Positions 1 through 11,300 of a stretch of 64,000 bases of DNA are shown here, piece after piece. The stretch comes from Norana najaformis (lineage: Eukaryota; Annelida; Clitellata; Crassiclitellata; Hormogastridae), in contig OZ029921.1 in NCBI GenBank assembly GCA_964023275.1, forward strand, positions 5,398,455-5,462,454, given 5' to 3'. The stretch's first letter is position 1. Each line of letters begins with the position of its first letter. Both the position numbers and the translations under genes were made by a program. Below the pieces are notes generated by a model. That model did no database searches and was not told the DNA's origin. It saw only the letters and a program-made list of their open reading frames with translations.

Positions 1-39
1 ATTCAGATAATTCATACAGCGCTCCTGCAAGATACCTGC

Positions 40-300
40 TCAGAGGCGCTCCGAGTTCAACCCCAGCGAAAGAGAACAGTTTTCAAGTGCTGATGAATAC
101 AATACAATTGTAATTTGATAATATACTCGTTACACAGTTCACAAGTGCAAGAAGTTCAGAAATATGTGTAGTCTTTCTGGCCACAAGTCCGTGCAGATCC
201 AGAGGGAGGCTATTCCAAGTAGGTGGCCCAACCACTGAAAACGTGTGCCATCGGTTGATGCCTTGTGCATTATACATAGGTGCGATAGAAGTTACTAATT
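40..300 (-). mobile_element. LINE C-terminal relic and 3'-end fragment
   Basis: A minus-strand frame contains VVGPPTWNSLPLDL, a typical C-terminal stretch of CR1/L2-like reverse transcriptase ORFs. On the plus strand, 246-300 matches the LINE 3' end at 47668 (CCATCGGTTGATGCCTTGTG, then a GAAGTT motif). The two signals face opposite ways, so at least two insertions are probably overlaid here. Confidence 0.5.
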
Positions 301-358
301 ACATTACAAAGGCACAGACACGACAGTTTTGCTGGAAGTGAGCTGCAGGCGTCTGCAC

Positions 359-520
359 ATGTATGTATGTATGTATATATGTATGTATGTATATATGTAT
401 GTATGTATGTATATATGTATGTATGCATGTCTGTATGTATGTATATATGTATGTATGTATATATGTATGTATGTATATATGTATGTATGCATGTCTGTAT
501 GCATATATGTGTGTATCAAA
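359..520. repeat. (ATGT/GTAT)n tetranucleotide microsatellite
   Basis: About 160 bp of alternating GTAT runs with ATAT interruptions and a few GCATGTCT variants. The repeat-only reading frames on both strands are by-products of the repeat. Confidence 0.95.
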
Positions 521-683
521 AAACTTATATAGCGTATTTTAAGAACCTCACAAAGGTTCCAAAAAAGTGCATCTTAAGATGGGCTGAGGATGTTTCTTGA
601 GCCGTTAGAGGAGGAGGAGTTCGAATTTCCATTCGAAGACTGTTCCAGAAGGACGGTCCAACACACGTAAAGACTTGAGTTAC

Positions 684-849
684 ATGAAGTCTTGCCTGCT
701 AAACAGTTGGTCTCCGATTTCCTTTCTGATTTCGTCACTCTGCTGCAGTACCAGGAGGATTTTGTCCACGAGAAAGACAGCTGGTCGACCTGGATTCAGC
801 CTCAGCATCTGACTCATGACCATAATTGACACCAGCGTCTTCCCAGTAC
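684..849 (-). CDS. Exon 2 of zinc-finger/helicase gene (Walker A exon)
   Basis: The acceptor TTTAG precedes base 849. The first two bases finish the glycine codon split from exon 1, restoring the Walker A motif GTGKT. The frame stays open until a stop at 680. The donor could be GTAACT after base 684, or a GC-type donor (CAG then GCAAGA) after base 696. The helicase motif is certain; the exact right end is not. Confidence 0.72.
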
Positions 850-3800
850 CTAAACATTCCATAAACATTATATAACACAGTTATAAAAGTAGTTAATGTA
901 ATGTAAATCTACTTTTTTAGCCCAACAAAAAAGTAGCATCATGGAAACCACGTTATTCACCGGCGCTTAATTAAATCAATTCAGCATGGGCCAGTTTTCG
1001 TGCCCGATAAGAATCCAGAGAGGTCAGACCAAGACAGCCAGTGCGATTAACTGCAGTCGCTTCCGCCTTGAACTGTGGAAACCGGGCGACATGATGCCAG
1101 ATTCGCTGTGCAAGCGTACAATAGGAATCGTTTTTGTTCTAAGGAGTCTAAACCAAAAGCAAAACTTGCTTTGCTCGAATTGGTGAACAGAAATAATCTT
1201 CTGTCAGTCTTAAACTACACTGAAGGTAAGCAGAAGCAGGAGCAGCAGCAGTAGTAGTGGTAGTAGTAGAGGTAGTAGCAGTTCTCAGTGTTTAACGACG
1301 TCTTGCGGCTGCCAGAGCCGTTGATGTCGACATTACTTCAACCTATGTTGTCTCACATAAACTACTTCAGTCCGAAAGCAAGCTTAACTCAAAGTAGCAC
1401 GGGTCAAGATGACAGCTTTTTAAAACGTGTCACATTTAGGACACATAAATAGTAAATTTATCCAACATAAAAAGCAATGTTATGATTTGTGACGAAGCAT
1501 TTATGTAGCTCCGTTTTAAGAAAATTCATCAGTCTGTGTTTGATTGAAGGATTCCCAGCTGAAGCACGGAAAACAGCAGCCCCTCATTTTGGGTAGCAGT
1601 GTTCTTACCAACTGTAATTTTCACTTTCACCTGGTCTACGAACACTTATAAGAAGATACTTTTAAAAGGTGCTGCATAAACTGTGCATTAGCTCACATTA
1701 AATCTGATGTGCTACAGGTTTCGAACCCGGACAAATTGATGAAGGTTGATGTGTTAGAAATTAGCAATCAACCTCCACATAAATTCATTCCTTCTTCAAT
1801 TACTTTAGACTCTGATAGCCAAGTTCGTCTGGCTCATATTGTAAAGTAAGGTAAACATTGGCCCACATATGTCCACCAGTTTCCACCAGTGGCACAATGC
1901 GGGGTTAGCTGTCTGGGAAGCGTCGCTCTATAGCAGAAGAATTTTACTAAATCTGGACTCCTACCGGTTGGCAGGAAACACACGGTATCCGTTTCCATCG
2001 CTTTGCTGTAGAGCTCCACCTGATAGGAACGCGGGATCGAAACAACCAGCTTGTCGGAGATACCCTTGCAGGTGTCACGGTCCACTGATTTGCTGACGGG
2101 GCCTAAGACTCGATCAGGGGCAGGGACTTTCTTGGCTGCCTTGAGAGTGTGCTGCTGTCCGTTGAGGTGGATGTCGTAGTCCTTCTGGGAGTTCATATAG
2201 ACATCGCACAGGGCGCAGTAGAACTTTTCATTCCTGGGACTTGACTTGAAGTTACTCGTGTTCAGGAGTTTCTTCACGTGTTGCGTTCCGATCTCGTGGT
2301 CTCCCTTCTGTTGAACGCTGTTCAGACACAGGCTACATATATCGCAGTGAAACATGCACGACTGCTTTCCACAGGCTTCCGATATCCCAGCACCGGAGGC
2401 AAAAGGTAACTGTCTTTCCGGCGTGCTCCTTACTCTGCTGTCAACAGTGGGTATCATGTTGGAGAGAGTTTCTCGAGAAGGGGTGCCTGCTTTCCCAGAG
2501 CCTCTGTCCTCGTCTTTGTCGAGCTCGGGCGAGCTTCTACGTACTTGAGAACTTAGGCATGTTTCACGATCAACGATCTGCACGTCGTCAAAGTTTCCTT
2601 TGTAGAAGAGGTTGTAGTCTAAGCGAGGACGGTAGCCAACACCTTCTGTTCCAACGAGATTTGAGGAACCAGACTTTGGCAGCCCAACAGCAACCTCAGA
2701 GAGATGTTCAGAGATACGTTTGGGTACGGTTTCGAAGACGCTTTGTGCTGTATAAGCACACATTTCTCCAGCCTCACTGGATCTGAGATCAATGCTCGGA
2801 TGTTGTTCATCCGCCATCTTCGTCCTTTGTTCATCAAAGTAGTTATTAATCGCTGCTTCCGTCATCTTGTGCCCGTCAACAAAATGCACCCGTAGACTTT
2901 TAATGGAGTTGAGGGGCTTGCTGCAGAGCGGACATGGGTACCAAACTGTGTTGTCACCATCCGGTTGAAAGGATTTGATTCGTTCGGCTTTCCTGAGGTG
3001 GACACCACTTTCGTTGTGCAGAAGGAGTTGTTCATAGCTGGGCATTTTCTTGTTGCAAACGGTACACTCAAATGACAACATGGAGGGTTTGGAAGGAACG
3101 AACATCGACTTTGTTTCTTCCTTTCCCTCAAGATTTCTGGGAAATGCAGGATTTTGCGATGACACTGAACTCCCTGGGATAGGGTCTTCAATCAGATTGA
3201 TGGAGCTCTGGAAGAGAGAAACACCTTCTGCCGAAGAGAGATGACCCATGCTCTGATCACCGGTGAAGTTACCACTGGTCAAAGGCCGATAGGAGGAGGA
3301 GGAATAGGAACACAATGACGAAGGTGGACGCTCCTGACGCGGCAAACGCAATGCTCCGAAGAACTGTTTCTGGGCCTGCGCCACCTTTACAGCTTTCTGG
3401 TGTTTCTGCCCAGACAGGTGCTGTTCAGCATGCTTCCTAGAGGTCAGTTCAATCTGGCACGCATGGCACTTGCCTCTGTCATATCCAAACATCTCGTAAT
3501 ATTTTTCGTCGGTAGGTAGGCCAGTATCGGTAGACCCATGAACAGGAGCAGGTGACTGATTTACGGCCATGCCTTTGTCAGAATCAAGCTTCTCTCCCAG
3601 ATAGAGTCCTTCCAGTCTGCGGGTCACAGGGACCACATCCGGAATCAGACTGTCCACCTTTCTCGTCATCTGCTGGTGTCGGTCGCTCTGCTCGTGAATC
3701 TTCAACATCACTTCCGTGTCGCAGGCGATGTTGCAGACTCTGCAGTAGGATTTTGAGCCAGATGCAGATAAGAGTCTGGCAACCTCCTCCTTCTTCTTGT

Positions 3801-3888
3801 GCTTCTGGCTGTCGTAGTGCTGCAGGGCCGGAGTAGGTCCGCTCAGCTTCACCTGGCAGATGTCACAGTAGGACAGTCTGTCCGCCAT
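684..3888 (-). CDS. Zinc-finger protein fused to Dicer/RIG-I-type DExD/H helicase (5' part of gene, two exons)
   Basis: Two minus-strand exons join cleanly: 3888..1965 and 849..about 684. The first encodes 641 codons. Seven zinc fingers of the U1/JAZ/matrin type (C-X2-C-X12-H-X4/5-H) are visible; finger 1 uses C8, C11, H24, H30 and finger 2 uses C49, C52, H65, H71. The others start near residues 138, 273, 315, 512 and 553. This type often binds double-stranded RNA. From about residue 610 the protein enters a superfamily 2 helicase: a Q-motif-like PRSYQVELYSKAM, then FLPT, with the Walker A motif PTGTGKT created across the splice. Exon 2 continues with VFLVDKILLVLQQ, matching helicase motif Ia of Dicer and RIG-I-like proteins. 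The remaining helicase motifs and anything downstream lie off the left edge, so the full architecture is unseen. The start is ATGGCGGAC, in a good context. Family-level assignment is confident; the exact orthologue is not known to me. Confidence 0.82.
911..1100 (-). mobile_element. Diverged LINE 3'-end copy (GATTAC-tail family)
   Basis: The stretch from CCCAACAAAAAAGTAGC through GGAAACCACGTTATTCACC aligns by eye with the family seen best at 44805-45110, but is strongly diverged. It lies inside intron or upstream sequence between exons of the zinc-finger/helicase gene. Confidence 0.5.
1225..1287. repeat. AGC/GTA trinucleotide-rich tract
   Basis: Imperfect AGCAGCAGC followed by GTAGTAGTGG and GTAGTAGTAG units, within the intron between the two helicase-gene exons. 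Confidence 0.7.
1965..3888 (-). CDS. Exon 1 (coding) of zinc-finger/helicase gene
   Basis: It starts at the ATG at 3888 and ends with base 1965, followed on the minus strand by GTAGGA. Reading through the donor gives only unrelated residues before a stop at 1834, so the true exon ends at 1965. It ends one base into a glycine codon (phase 1), as needed for the next exon. Confidence 0.8.
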
Positions 3889-4317
3889 GAGATCTGATCG
3901 GAAGGTAGGCTCAGTGGTTTTGGGTTGAGGATGTCTTCCAAAGATCTACCTGCTGAACTTCCCCTGTCTCTTCTTTTCAAGATGGTCACGATTATAAAAG
4001 AATTACTGTCTTCTACAAAGTGAAACAATTGCAATCTCAAAGCAAGTGTGAGAAAAAGAAACTGAGTCATTTGCAATTTGGTTCAGGAGCAATCGTGGGC
4101 TTGCTCAGAGCAAAACAATCACAGTGCCACTGTGAAACAGAACACGAGTCAGTTGAACTTCAAAATAACTCTTCAAAACATCGAGCTGCAAATATTATTC
4201 CAGTGATTCAGTTACAGAATTTGAGCAAGTCAGTGTCTGCTTGTATATGCCAACGATTGTGAGAAAGTGTTTTATTGAGGATTTTTAGGGTAAAGTAGAC
4301 CTACCTCATTAGGTAGA

Positions 4318-4400
4318 CTAATGTATGTATGGATATATATATTCATGTATATATGTAAATATATATATATATTTATGTATGTATGTAAATAAGTATGCAT
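4318..4400. repeat. (ATGT)n/(AT)n microsatellite
   Basis: About 80 bp of ATGTATGT and ATATAT mixtures upstream of the zinc-finger gene. No gene is visible from 3900 to 4500. Confidence 0.85.
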
Positions 4401-4499
4401 GACACCATGTATATGAATATTCATGTAGCACATAAATAAGAACTTCACAAAGGTGCCATGGTTCTCAAAATTCAAAATATATTTTATCATTGTGGTTCA

Positions 4500-4720
4500 T
4501 GTTCTTGTGATATGGCAATTTGTTAATTGCAATTACCTTTCCACAAAGAATCGTAATTAATTGTAATTTTAATTCCAAGATTCCTACAGCGCCCAACAAA
4601 AGCTACGTCACGAGGGCCAGCTTATTCACAGGCGCTCAGTCAAAACAAAATCGATAGGCAAAAGGGTTCGGTTCCAAGTCAAGATCCAAAAGAAGCCATG
4701 CACCTACACCTGTCATGCGA
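4500..4720 (-). mobile_element. LINE 3'-end copy (GATTAC-tail family)
   Basis: AT-rich remnants of the tail (ATCGTAATTAATTGTAAT) precede TTCCTACAGCGCCC, the reverse complement of the family's 3' untranslated end. The body continues through TTATTCACAGGCGCTCAGTC and GGGTTCGGTTCCAAGTC. The same block recurs at 18841, 20525, 32195 and 44805. Confidence 0.7.
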
Positions 4721-5825
4721 TATGTGCATACACCATCCTTCAACACAGCTGAATCCAGGCCAGTGAACTGAAGGTCTAGTATTTTGCTGTCATTTTCATG
4801 CGCTTGTTTCAAGTCAAAACGACCTTTACATTCTTCTTTAACTCTAGCGTCATGCAGTGTCTCTAAAAAAGACGCTACATAATTGCTTATACTGCACTAC
4901 GCTTAACTTGCTGATACGACGCACATGACGTTACACTGAGGGAATTTGACCTAGGCTTGGAGTAATTATCCTTAACATTTAGACCTAGAACATTGTCAGC
5001 TTTAGCAGAATTCCTGATGCTTGTAATCGTAAACTTGAAATATGCTTTATAGAACCTGATGACGATTGCTCAAAAGATTATATTTGTGTTATTGCAATGT
5101 GATGTGGTACTGTCCGATCAAACATAGCCTGTCTATCAAAGATATATATGTTAGATCTATCAGCGCAGCGAATTCTCAAACACCTACCTTCTCTTCTTCT
5201 ATGCGATTGAAAATTTCAAAGTGACTACAGAGCCACAAGTAAAATGCAAGCCTATACAGTTGTCAAGACTACCCCCAAATCGAACCGATTTTAATTAAGG
5301 CCTTAGCAACACTGGTTTTCAGTAGGCCTCGGTTTGGTTAAAATGTGGCTTAAACCTATGCCTAACACAATATAACTACGAATCTTTCATGATAAACATG
5401 AAGAATCGGTTGAACCAGAATTAAAAACGAAACTCTAAGAACAGAAAACCTTGGTTTTCCAAAAATCTATCAGGTCAGCTTCGGGCTTATCTTAACACTG
5501 ACGCAAATGAAATTCCCAGTTTCGGTTTCGGTTTCAAAAGATGACGTGTACATAGATCTAAATAAAATAGAAAAGTTTGAGTGCGTGAGTTATCCATTTT
5601 ATATCGTTCCATAGCATACTAGTCATAAGGTTTAATAATTATCTTATTTACTGATAATTTAATCTAGAAAACGTCACAGTTTGTAGACAGAAAATTGTAG
5701 TGGATTTATTTACGCAGGATTAGACACATTTAAAAAAGAATTCTTTATAAAGTAAAACCAAAATGTTGTCACTTTGTCATCATTTATTACAAATCATTGG
5801 TAAAATGTAAAATGATGCTACCTGT

Positions 5826-5995
5826 TGTCAGATGAATCTCGGGCTAGCACGATCCGTACACGGGTACCTTAAATGGCATGCTTCTCGTTCAAAGGGCAGC
5901 GGTGAAGGATCTCACCCGATAAATTCTTTGAAAAATTAGCAGGGTCGCGGCCTTGCGGTCGCTACAGACGAAACATGTACATTTATATTTGCATC
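5826..5995 (+). mobile_element. SINE body with ATTTAC tail
   Basis: It shares GGCTAGCACG, ACCTTAAATGGCATG, GGCAGCGGTGAAGGATCTCA, GCAGGGTCG and a terminal ACATGTACATTTATATTT with copies at 9931, 24562, 26125 and 53521. The tRNA-like head is not clear in this copy. Confidence 0.65.
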
Positions 5996-6569
5996 CTCTC
6001 CCACACCTCAGGCTATCATCCTCATTTCCCCTTCATCTTCCTTCTCCTTGACCGCGAGGTCAAATGGTCTTAGGAGCACGAAAGGTACACTCAGTCGCAA
6101 AGATTATGTTAGCGTCACCTAGCGAATAAATGACAGGCAAAGACACGAATAATATCAGTAATATTTGTGAAAAATGGCAAAGGAGCTGATAATAAGTTAG
6201 TACTAACCATTATAAAACCACAGGGAAGCTGACAAGCAAATTAGGAAATTTATTCGGTTTCACTAACCGGTGGTCATCGATTAATCCTTAATTGATCGGC
6301 TAAGGTTAATAGCAGGTAGTGCTACAATAATCAATAATTATTCTGTTGTTATTAAACATTATTAATAATTATAATTATTTTTGACTGGATTCTAGGGGCT
6401 GTGAACAGAAGCTATTAAATGTGTAGTATGATTAAAATACGTAGGACGGATAATATTCGAATGCGTGGAATGGTCCAAACATTTGTTTCAATGCAATGAA
6501 ATGTGCGATCGACGCAGCGTGCAGTGAGGCCATTGACACAAGGTGTCCTGAAGCATTTGGGCGCAATCA

Positions 6570-6653
6570 ATGATATATACTCTGGGCCCAATAACGTGAT
6601 TCCATAATTATACGTCTTGAATATTCATAATGTCTACGATCGTACTTTACCAT

Positions 6654-6689
<36 letters not shown>

Positions 6690-7200
6690 TTCTTCTTCTT
6701 CTTCATCATCATCATCATCATCAATCTTCCTATCGTTGCTCATTCTGCATATATGACCAATTAATCCCAGTTTCCTTTGAGCTACCTTCTGCATCAAGTT
6801 CTCTTTGAGATGTATCCGTCTGTATACTTCTGCATTGCTCACCTTTTGTGTCCATCCTATTTTCATAATTTTCATATAACATTTTCTCTCGAAGGCCAGT
6901 ATTCTTCTTTCAACGTCTTTCGTTATTACCCAAGCCTCACATCCATATGACATGCTACTGAAAACACATGTTTTCAGAACGTTCAGTTTTGTCTCTAGTT
7001 TTATGGCTTTTGCTTTTCCAGATTTTATCCATAGCTTTCAGTGTTGCTGTCGCTTTTGCAATTTTGACTAATATTTCTTTCCTACTGTCCAAGTCATGCG
7101 TCATATAATTACATCCAAGCTTTCTATAAACCTTTCCACATTTTCCAACTGAATGCCGTCCACAACCATCTTTGTTAAATTCCTTTCCCCAAATGTCTAT
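6570..7200 (-). pseudogene. LINE endonuclease-reverse transcriptase C-terminal relic
   Basis: The minus strand encodes YGCEAWVITKDVERR, AFERKCYMKIMKIGW and GLIGHICRM, the characteristic C-terminal region of LINE endonuclease-reverse transcriptases. Upstream on the same strand (about 7200 to 6960) other frames give VVDGIQLENVERF and LKTCVFSSM, so the copy is frameshifted and 5' truncated. It ends in a GAT/GAA trinucleotide tract. Confidence 0.8.
6653..6724. repeat. (CAT)n/(CTT)n microsatellite
   Basis: About 70 bp: CAT repeats, then CTT repeats, then CAT repeats, at the end of the LINE relic. It may be derived from the element's simple-repeat tail. Confidence 0.95.
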
Positions 7201-7244
7201 ACCATAGGTCTTAGTTTATAGCAAGTTGTCGCTAGAGTGTCAAA

Positions 7245-7316
7245 TGACGTCATATATAGTGACCCAGCTCGTCGGCGTATTTTGAGACGTGCGTTGCAGT
7301 TGGGCTGATGAGCTTC
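7245..7316 (+). promoter_or_regulatory. Candidate EPS8 promoter and non-coding first exon
   Basis: A perfect palindromic CRE (TGACGTCA, 7245-7252) abuts a TATA-like TATATAG (7253-7259). About 30 bp downstream would be the transcription start. A good donor, GTAAGC, follows base 7316, so a short untranslated exon could be spliced to 8299. This is inferred from motifs and spacing only. Confidence 0.4.
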
Positions 7317-8298
7317 GTAAGCGATTGAACTTCGTTAAATAAAATATCTGGAGAAAATTTCACCAAACTAACAGAAGGTAAAACAGAATTCCTTTAAATT
7401 AAACTGTGTTTGACAAAGCTGCATCATGAAGTGAAGTGCAAGGCCGTTAATATGCAATATGTTTGTGTAGGCTGTATCAGTACGATTGCAGATGATCATC
7501 ACCTGTCGTTTTCTGTCTTAAGATGGTCAAAGTTCGTGATGATTGTATCACTTTGTGCAAAAAGGCTTTGTTAATTGACCGGTTCTGGTTAGTGAAGGCA
7601 AATCAAGGTACAGTAACAGCGAATTTATGGCGCACTTCCAAAACTTATAGGGACTACGTTTGCTAGGATTCAAAAGCGTGGCCTTGTATGAGATTTCGGC
7701 TGAAGTTCTGATAACGCAACAGACTGTGACCAAATAACGTTTCGTTTTGAAAATGCATTGCTTGATAACGAACTCCTATTTGCATATCTACCCCGATACA
7801 AAAGGAAGATTGATCCTAAACACCCACTTGTGTGTTTCACGGTTTTTGTGATCCGCACTAGAACATGGCAGGAAGAAGGCGTGCCAGCTTATGTCGCCTA
7901 GACCTGATTATAAAATTATTTATGCCAGTACATGTATTGAAATAGGCAGAGTGTATATAAACCACTGGGGTCCTATATGACTATCCATCCGTTACAGTTT
8001 GTTCAATCTTCGGTATAGTTCTTGTTTTTTGGCACCCTATTGAAAACTGAATAGCCCAGTGACAAAGCAACTTAGGCATGATATTGGTTCCCGGTTGATA
8101 ATTGTCTAGTAACAGAACAATTAGTATATGGTGTTTTATTATTATATGAAGTCAAATTATTGCTAGGTTGTACATGAGACTTTGACTAGTGTAGACCTAC
8201 TGCTACCAGGCATTTTATAGCTTGAGTTATAGCCATGCTTCATCATATTAACATGTTGACTGGCGCAGTGATGTAATCATATTAATATTAAATTGCAG

Positions 8299-8329
8299 GT
8301 CGAAGGTAACGTTTGCCAGAAATGTCACA
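8299..8329 (+). CDS. EPS8: EPS8 exon with start codon (CDS 8322-8329)
   Basis: Acceptor TTGCAG before 8299 and donor GTAAGT after 8329. It holds ATG TCA CA; the two spare bases plus the first base of the next exon give histidine, so the protein starts MSHNYASQY. Only eight bases are coding. Confidence 0.7.
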
Positions 8330-11300
8330 GTAAGTGAAGGCTTTTTTATTTTTATTGTTTACACCCATTGAGGTTTATGTGTTGACGTGTTGAAGTGATT
8401 GTGTCCTGAAAAACTTCGAGTCTGATTTTCAAAACAGAGGCAAATACACAAATTATTTCCCAATACAAATTATTTCCAAGATGCCGGCAAGTGTCTACAA
8501 TTTAGATTTGAGGCCTCAGTCGGGAGAACTTAGTCTGTTTTTCAAGTCCAGTGGTTTTAGTTGTTTTTTCAAGTCAAATAGCCTTGTCTAGTGGCTTCAT
8601 CATCATCTACTAATCTTTCCTGGACTAACCTTTCTGGTTCTTGTCTTCTCGCCGCTGCACACAATAGGCGTCAATGGAGAGCTCTAGTCCATTCATGTAG
8701 CCAACCGTCGTGCAACGACGTTGGTGCATGACATGACATGACATGACATGACAGTGGCTTCATGGACTTGGTTAGTTCTTCCATTTGAGACCTCAACAGG
8801 GCCTCAAATGAAAGAACCAACTACATCCATTTACACTTGAAAATCAATCTGAATCCACTAGTCTTGAAAAATGGACTTAGTTGATTCTTCTGATTGAGGC
8901 CTTATTTATTATTGACTTTTAACCTTAATTTTGACAGAAATTAATCTTTGGTCCTATATAATACCGACCTTATTTGATAGCAGCTTTGCTCTACTTTTGA
9001 AAGAGCACACATTCCACTATTCTGACTTAACTACATGCCTTTGACTGCTTTGTTAAAACACGTGAACATTTCCTCTTTATATGCACGTATGTACAATATT
9101 GTATCTATGTATTGTATGTATGTATGTATGCATGTATTGCATGTATGTATGTATCTAGATATCATTTGCCTATTGCAGCCTGTCAGAATCTGTAGTGATA
9201 GTTTCTTTTTGCAAAAATTAGCCAAATTAAATTGTCTACGGCTTACTGGTGTCTTCGGCTTTGGGCTTGAAAATTTATATTAGTTTGAAATTAAAAATAA
9301 ACTTTACACTTACATTAAGACGTTTTCTTTTAGCAACTATGCCAGCCAGTACAGTCAGAATGATCCATATCGACGAAAAGAAGATCCCTACGCACGGAAC
9401 AATGACCCTTACCGAAGGAGTGATGACCCATATCGAAGGAACGAAGACCCTTACAGAAGGAATGATGACCCCTACAAAAAGAATTCTGATCCCTATCGAA
9501 GAAACGAACCTACTGGAAAAGGCTTTCCTGAAGATCCTTACTACAGAAAGTCACACGACGTCTACGGGGACAGGTGAGGGATTCGGATCTTGCGTTCAAT
9601 TTTTTTCCTGGATTTGAGAGTATTTTCTATAATTAGTGTTAGTTAGGTAAAGTAAATAAAGTAATTGCTGATCGTTTTATAAGGTAAGATTATTTTTTTC
9701 TGTATAATCATTTCTTACACCTTTATCGGCAGTGTTTCCCAGGGAAATGTTCTGGAGATGAATGTTCTGGACAAAGTACAAAGCTGTTATTTAATTGTGC
9801 TTCTGTTAATATCTTTGTGATGTGGTTTAGTTTGCTTTGTTTAAATATGATCTGAGTTTATCTTGTTGCAGTAATGTTTATTTCACTATGTTGGTTTTTA
9901 TTTCATTATGATGCTGGTTATGTATATAGCTGGCCTGGTTAGCTACATTGGTTAAAGCATATGTCAAGGCGCCTTCATGCGCAAGTATATGCTGGTTTGC
10001 CAACTAATCTGGCTATATTTTAGCGATATAAATCTCAGGCTAGCACAGCCCATGCATGGGAACATTAAACGGTATGGCACCCATTCAATCAGGCATCAGT
10101 GATGAAGGATCTCATTTGATAAATTAATTGAAAAATGAGCAGGGTCGAGGCCATACGGTCTCTACTGAAAAACCATGTACATTTAGATTTACATATTTCA
10201 TTTACATTTACATATTTAAATCATATGAGTCTTTTATTTCTAATATAGTCACTTTTTATAGTGCTACTGAGCAACTTATAGCAACAACAGCTGTTCTGTG
10301 AGACCATAAGGTAAACATCAGTTCCGTCATGGTCTAGTTCAGTTCTAAAGGTGCAACCATGCAAACAGAGAAACAGCACCCCCCCCCCCCCCCCGGAGAT
10401 GCGATGAACTGAAACAGAAAGGTGTTTATTGAATATGAAGACCAACACCTGTTCAGACTCAACAGAAGGTGCACAGGAAGGGAGTACCAGAGTCTGGATA
10501 AAAGAACCGTCCTTGTTCTTGGAACTGTCAGGGTGAGACAGTCAGGTGAACAGAGGCTGTAGTTACAAGCTCTAAGAGTCTCAGCGCTGGTGCAAGATAC
10601 GGTGGCTGGCCAGAGACGAAAGTCTTATAAGAGATTAAGCCAGTTTGAAGCCAATTCGTTGTACTAGTGGAAACACATGCAACGATTTGTGGACTAGGAT
10701 TATGTGCTTATAGTGTTGGATGTTTGCGGTGAGTGTAACCACAGAGTTTTTGCATTGATGAAGGTAAACTGTGAGATACCAGCAAGGAGGGACTTGCAGT
10801 GATTCTGCCGATGTCCAAGATGTATGTTTGAGTAGACCTGCATACTAAATTAGTATGTATATAAAAAGATAAGATAGAGTCAGATATAGTACCCAGTTTT
10901 TTAACAGAGCAGAGGTGCAGCTGTGAGATTACTCATATGATTTTTAAAGGCGTGTTTAGGGCTAAACAGTTCTCCACCCAGTGTCCTCAGCTGAATTCTT
11001 GATAAAAATTTCTTGACACCTTGAGCAGCTACTACTCTACTTGTCGTCTTGAGAGTTCATTGCTTGCGTCTTTGCCAAGCGCTTTGGTCCAGAGCCAGTT
11101 TAAGCCCACTGTCTTCATTTTGATATTCGAAAAGTCTTCGTAGGTTGCTAATCATTACATTAAACCTTGTGATTAGACTGCTAATCATATCTTAAACCTC
11201 TGGACTTGTACGTAAGTGAAGATAAGCATGCTCTGAGGTCATATTGTCTTACTGACTAGACTTGTCCACGCCTGTTTTGCCACATTCTTGTGACAGTTGA

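Larger units (their letters stand above)
4720..7240. other. Intergenic sequence between helicase gene and EPS8
   Basis: No supported gene. It holds a SINE at about 5826-5995 and a LINE reverse transcriptase relic at 6570-7200. The rest is AT-rich unique sequence in which I see no conserved coding signal. Confidence 0.6.

Noticed and set aside
304-600. Open frames rich in Met, Tyr, Val, Cys or His over the first microsatellite
   Set aside because: They are translations of (ATGT)n in several frames and on both strands.
9249-9617. 122-codon frame over the EPS8 heptad exon
   Set aside because: It is the wrong frame: it crosses the splice sites and does not join the neighbouring exons, unlike the DPYRRN frame.
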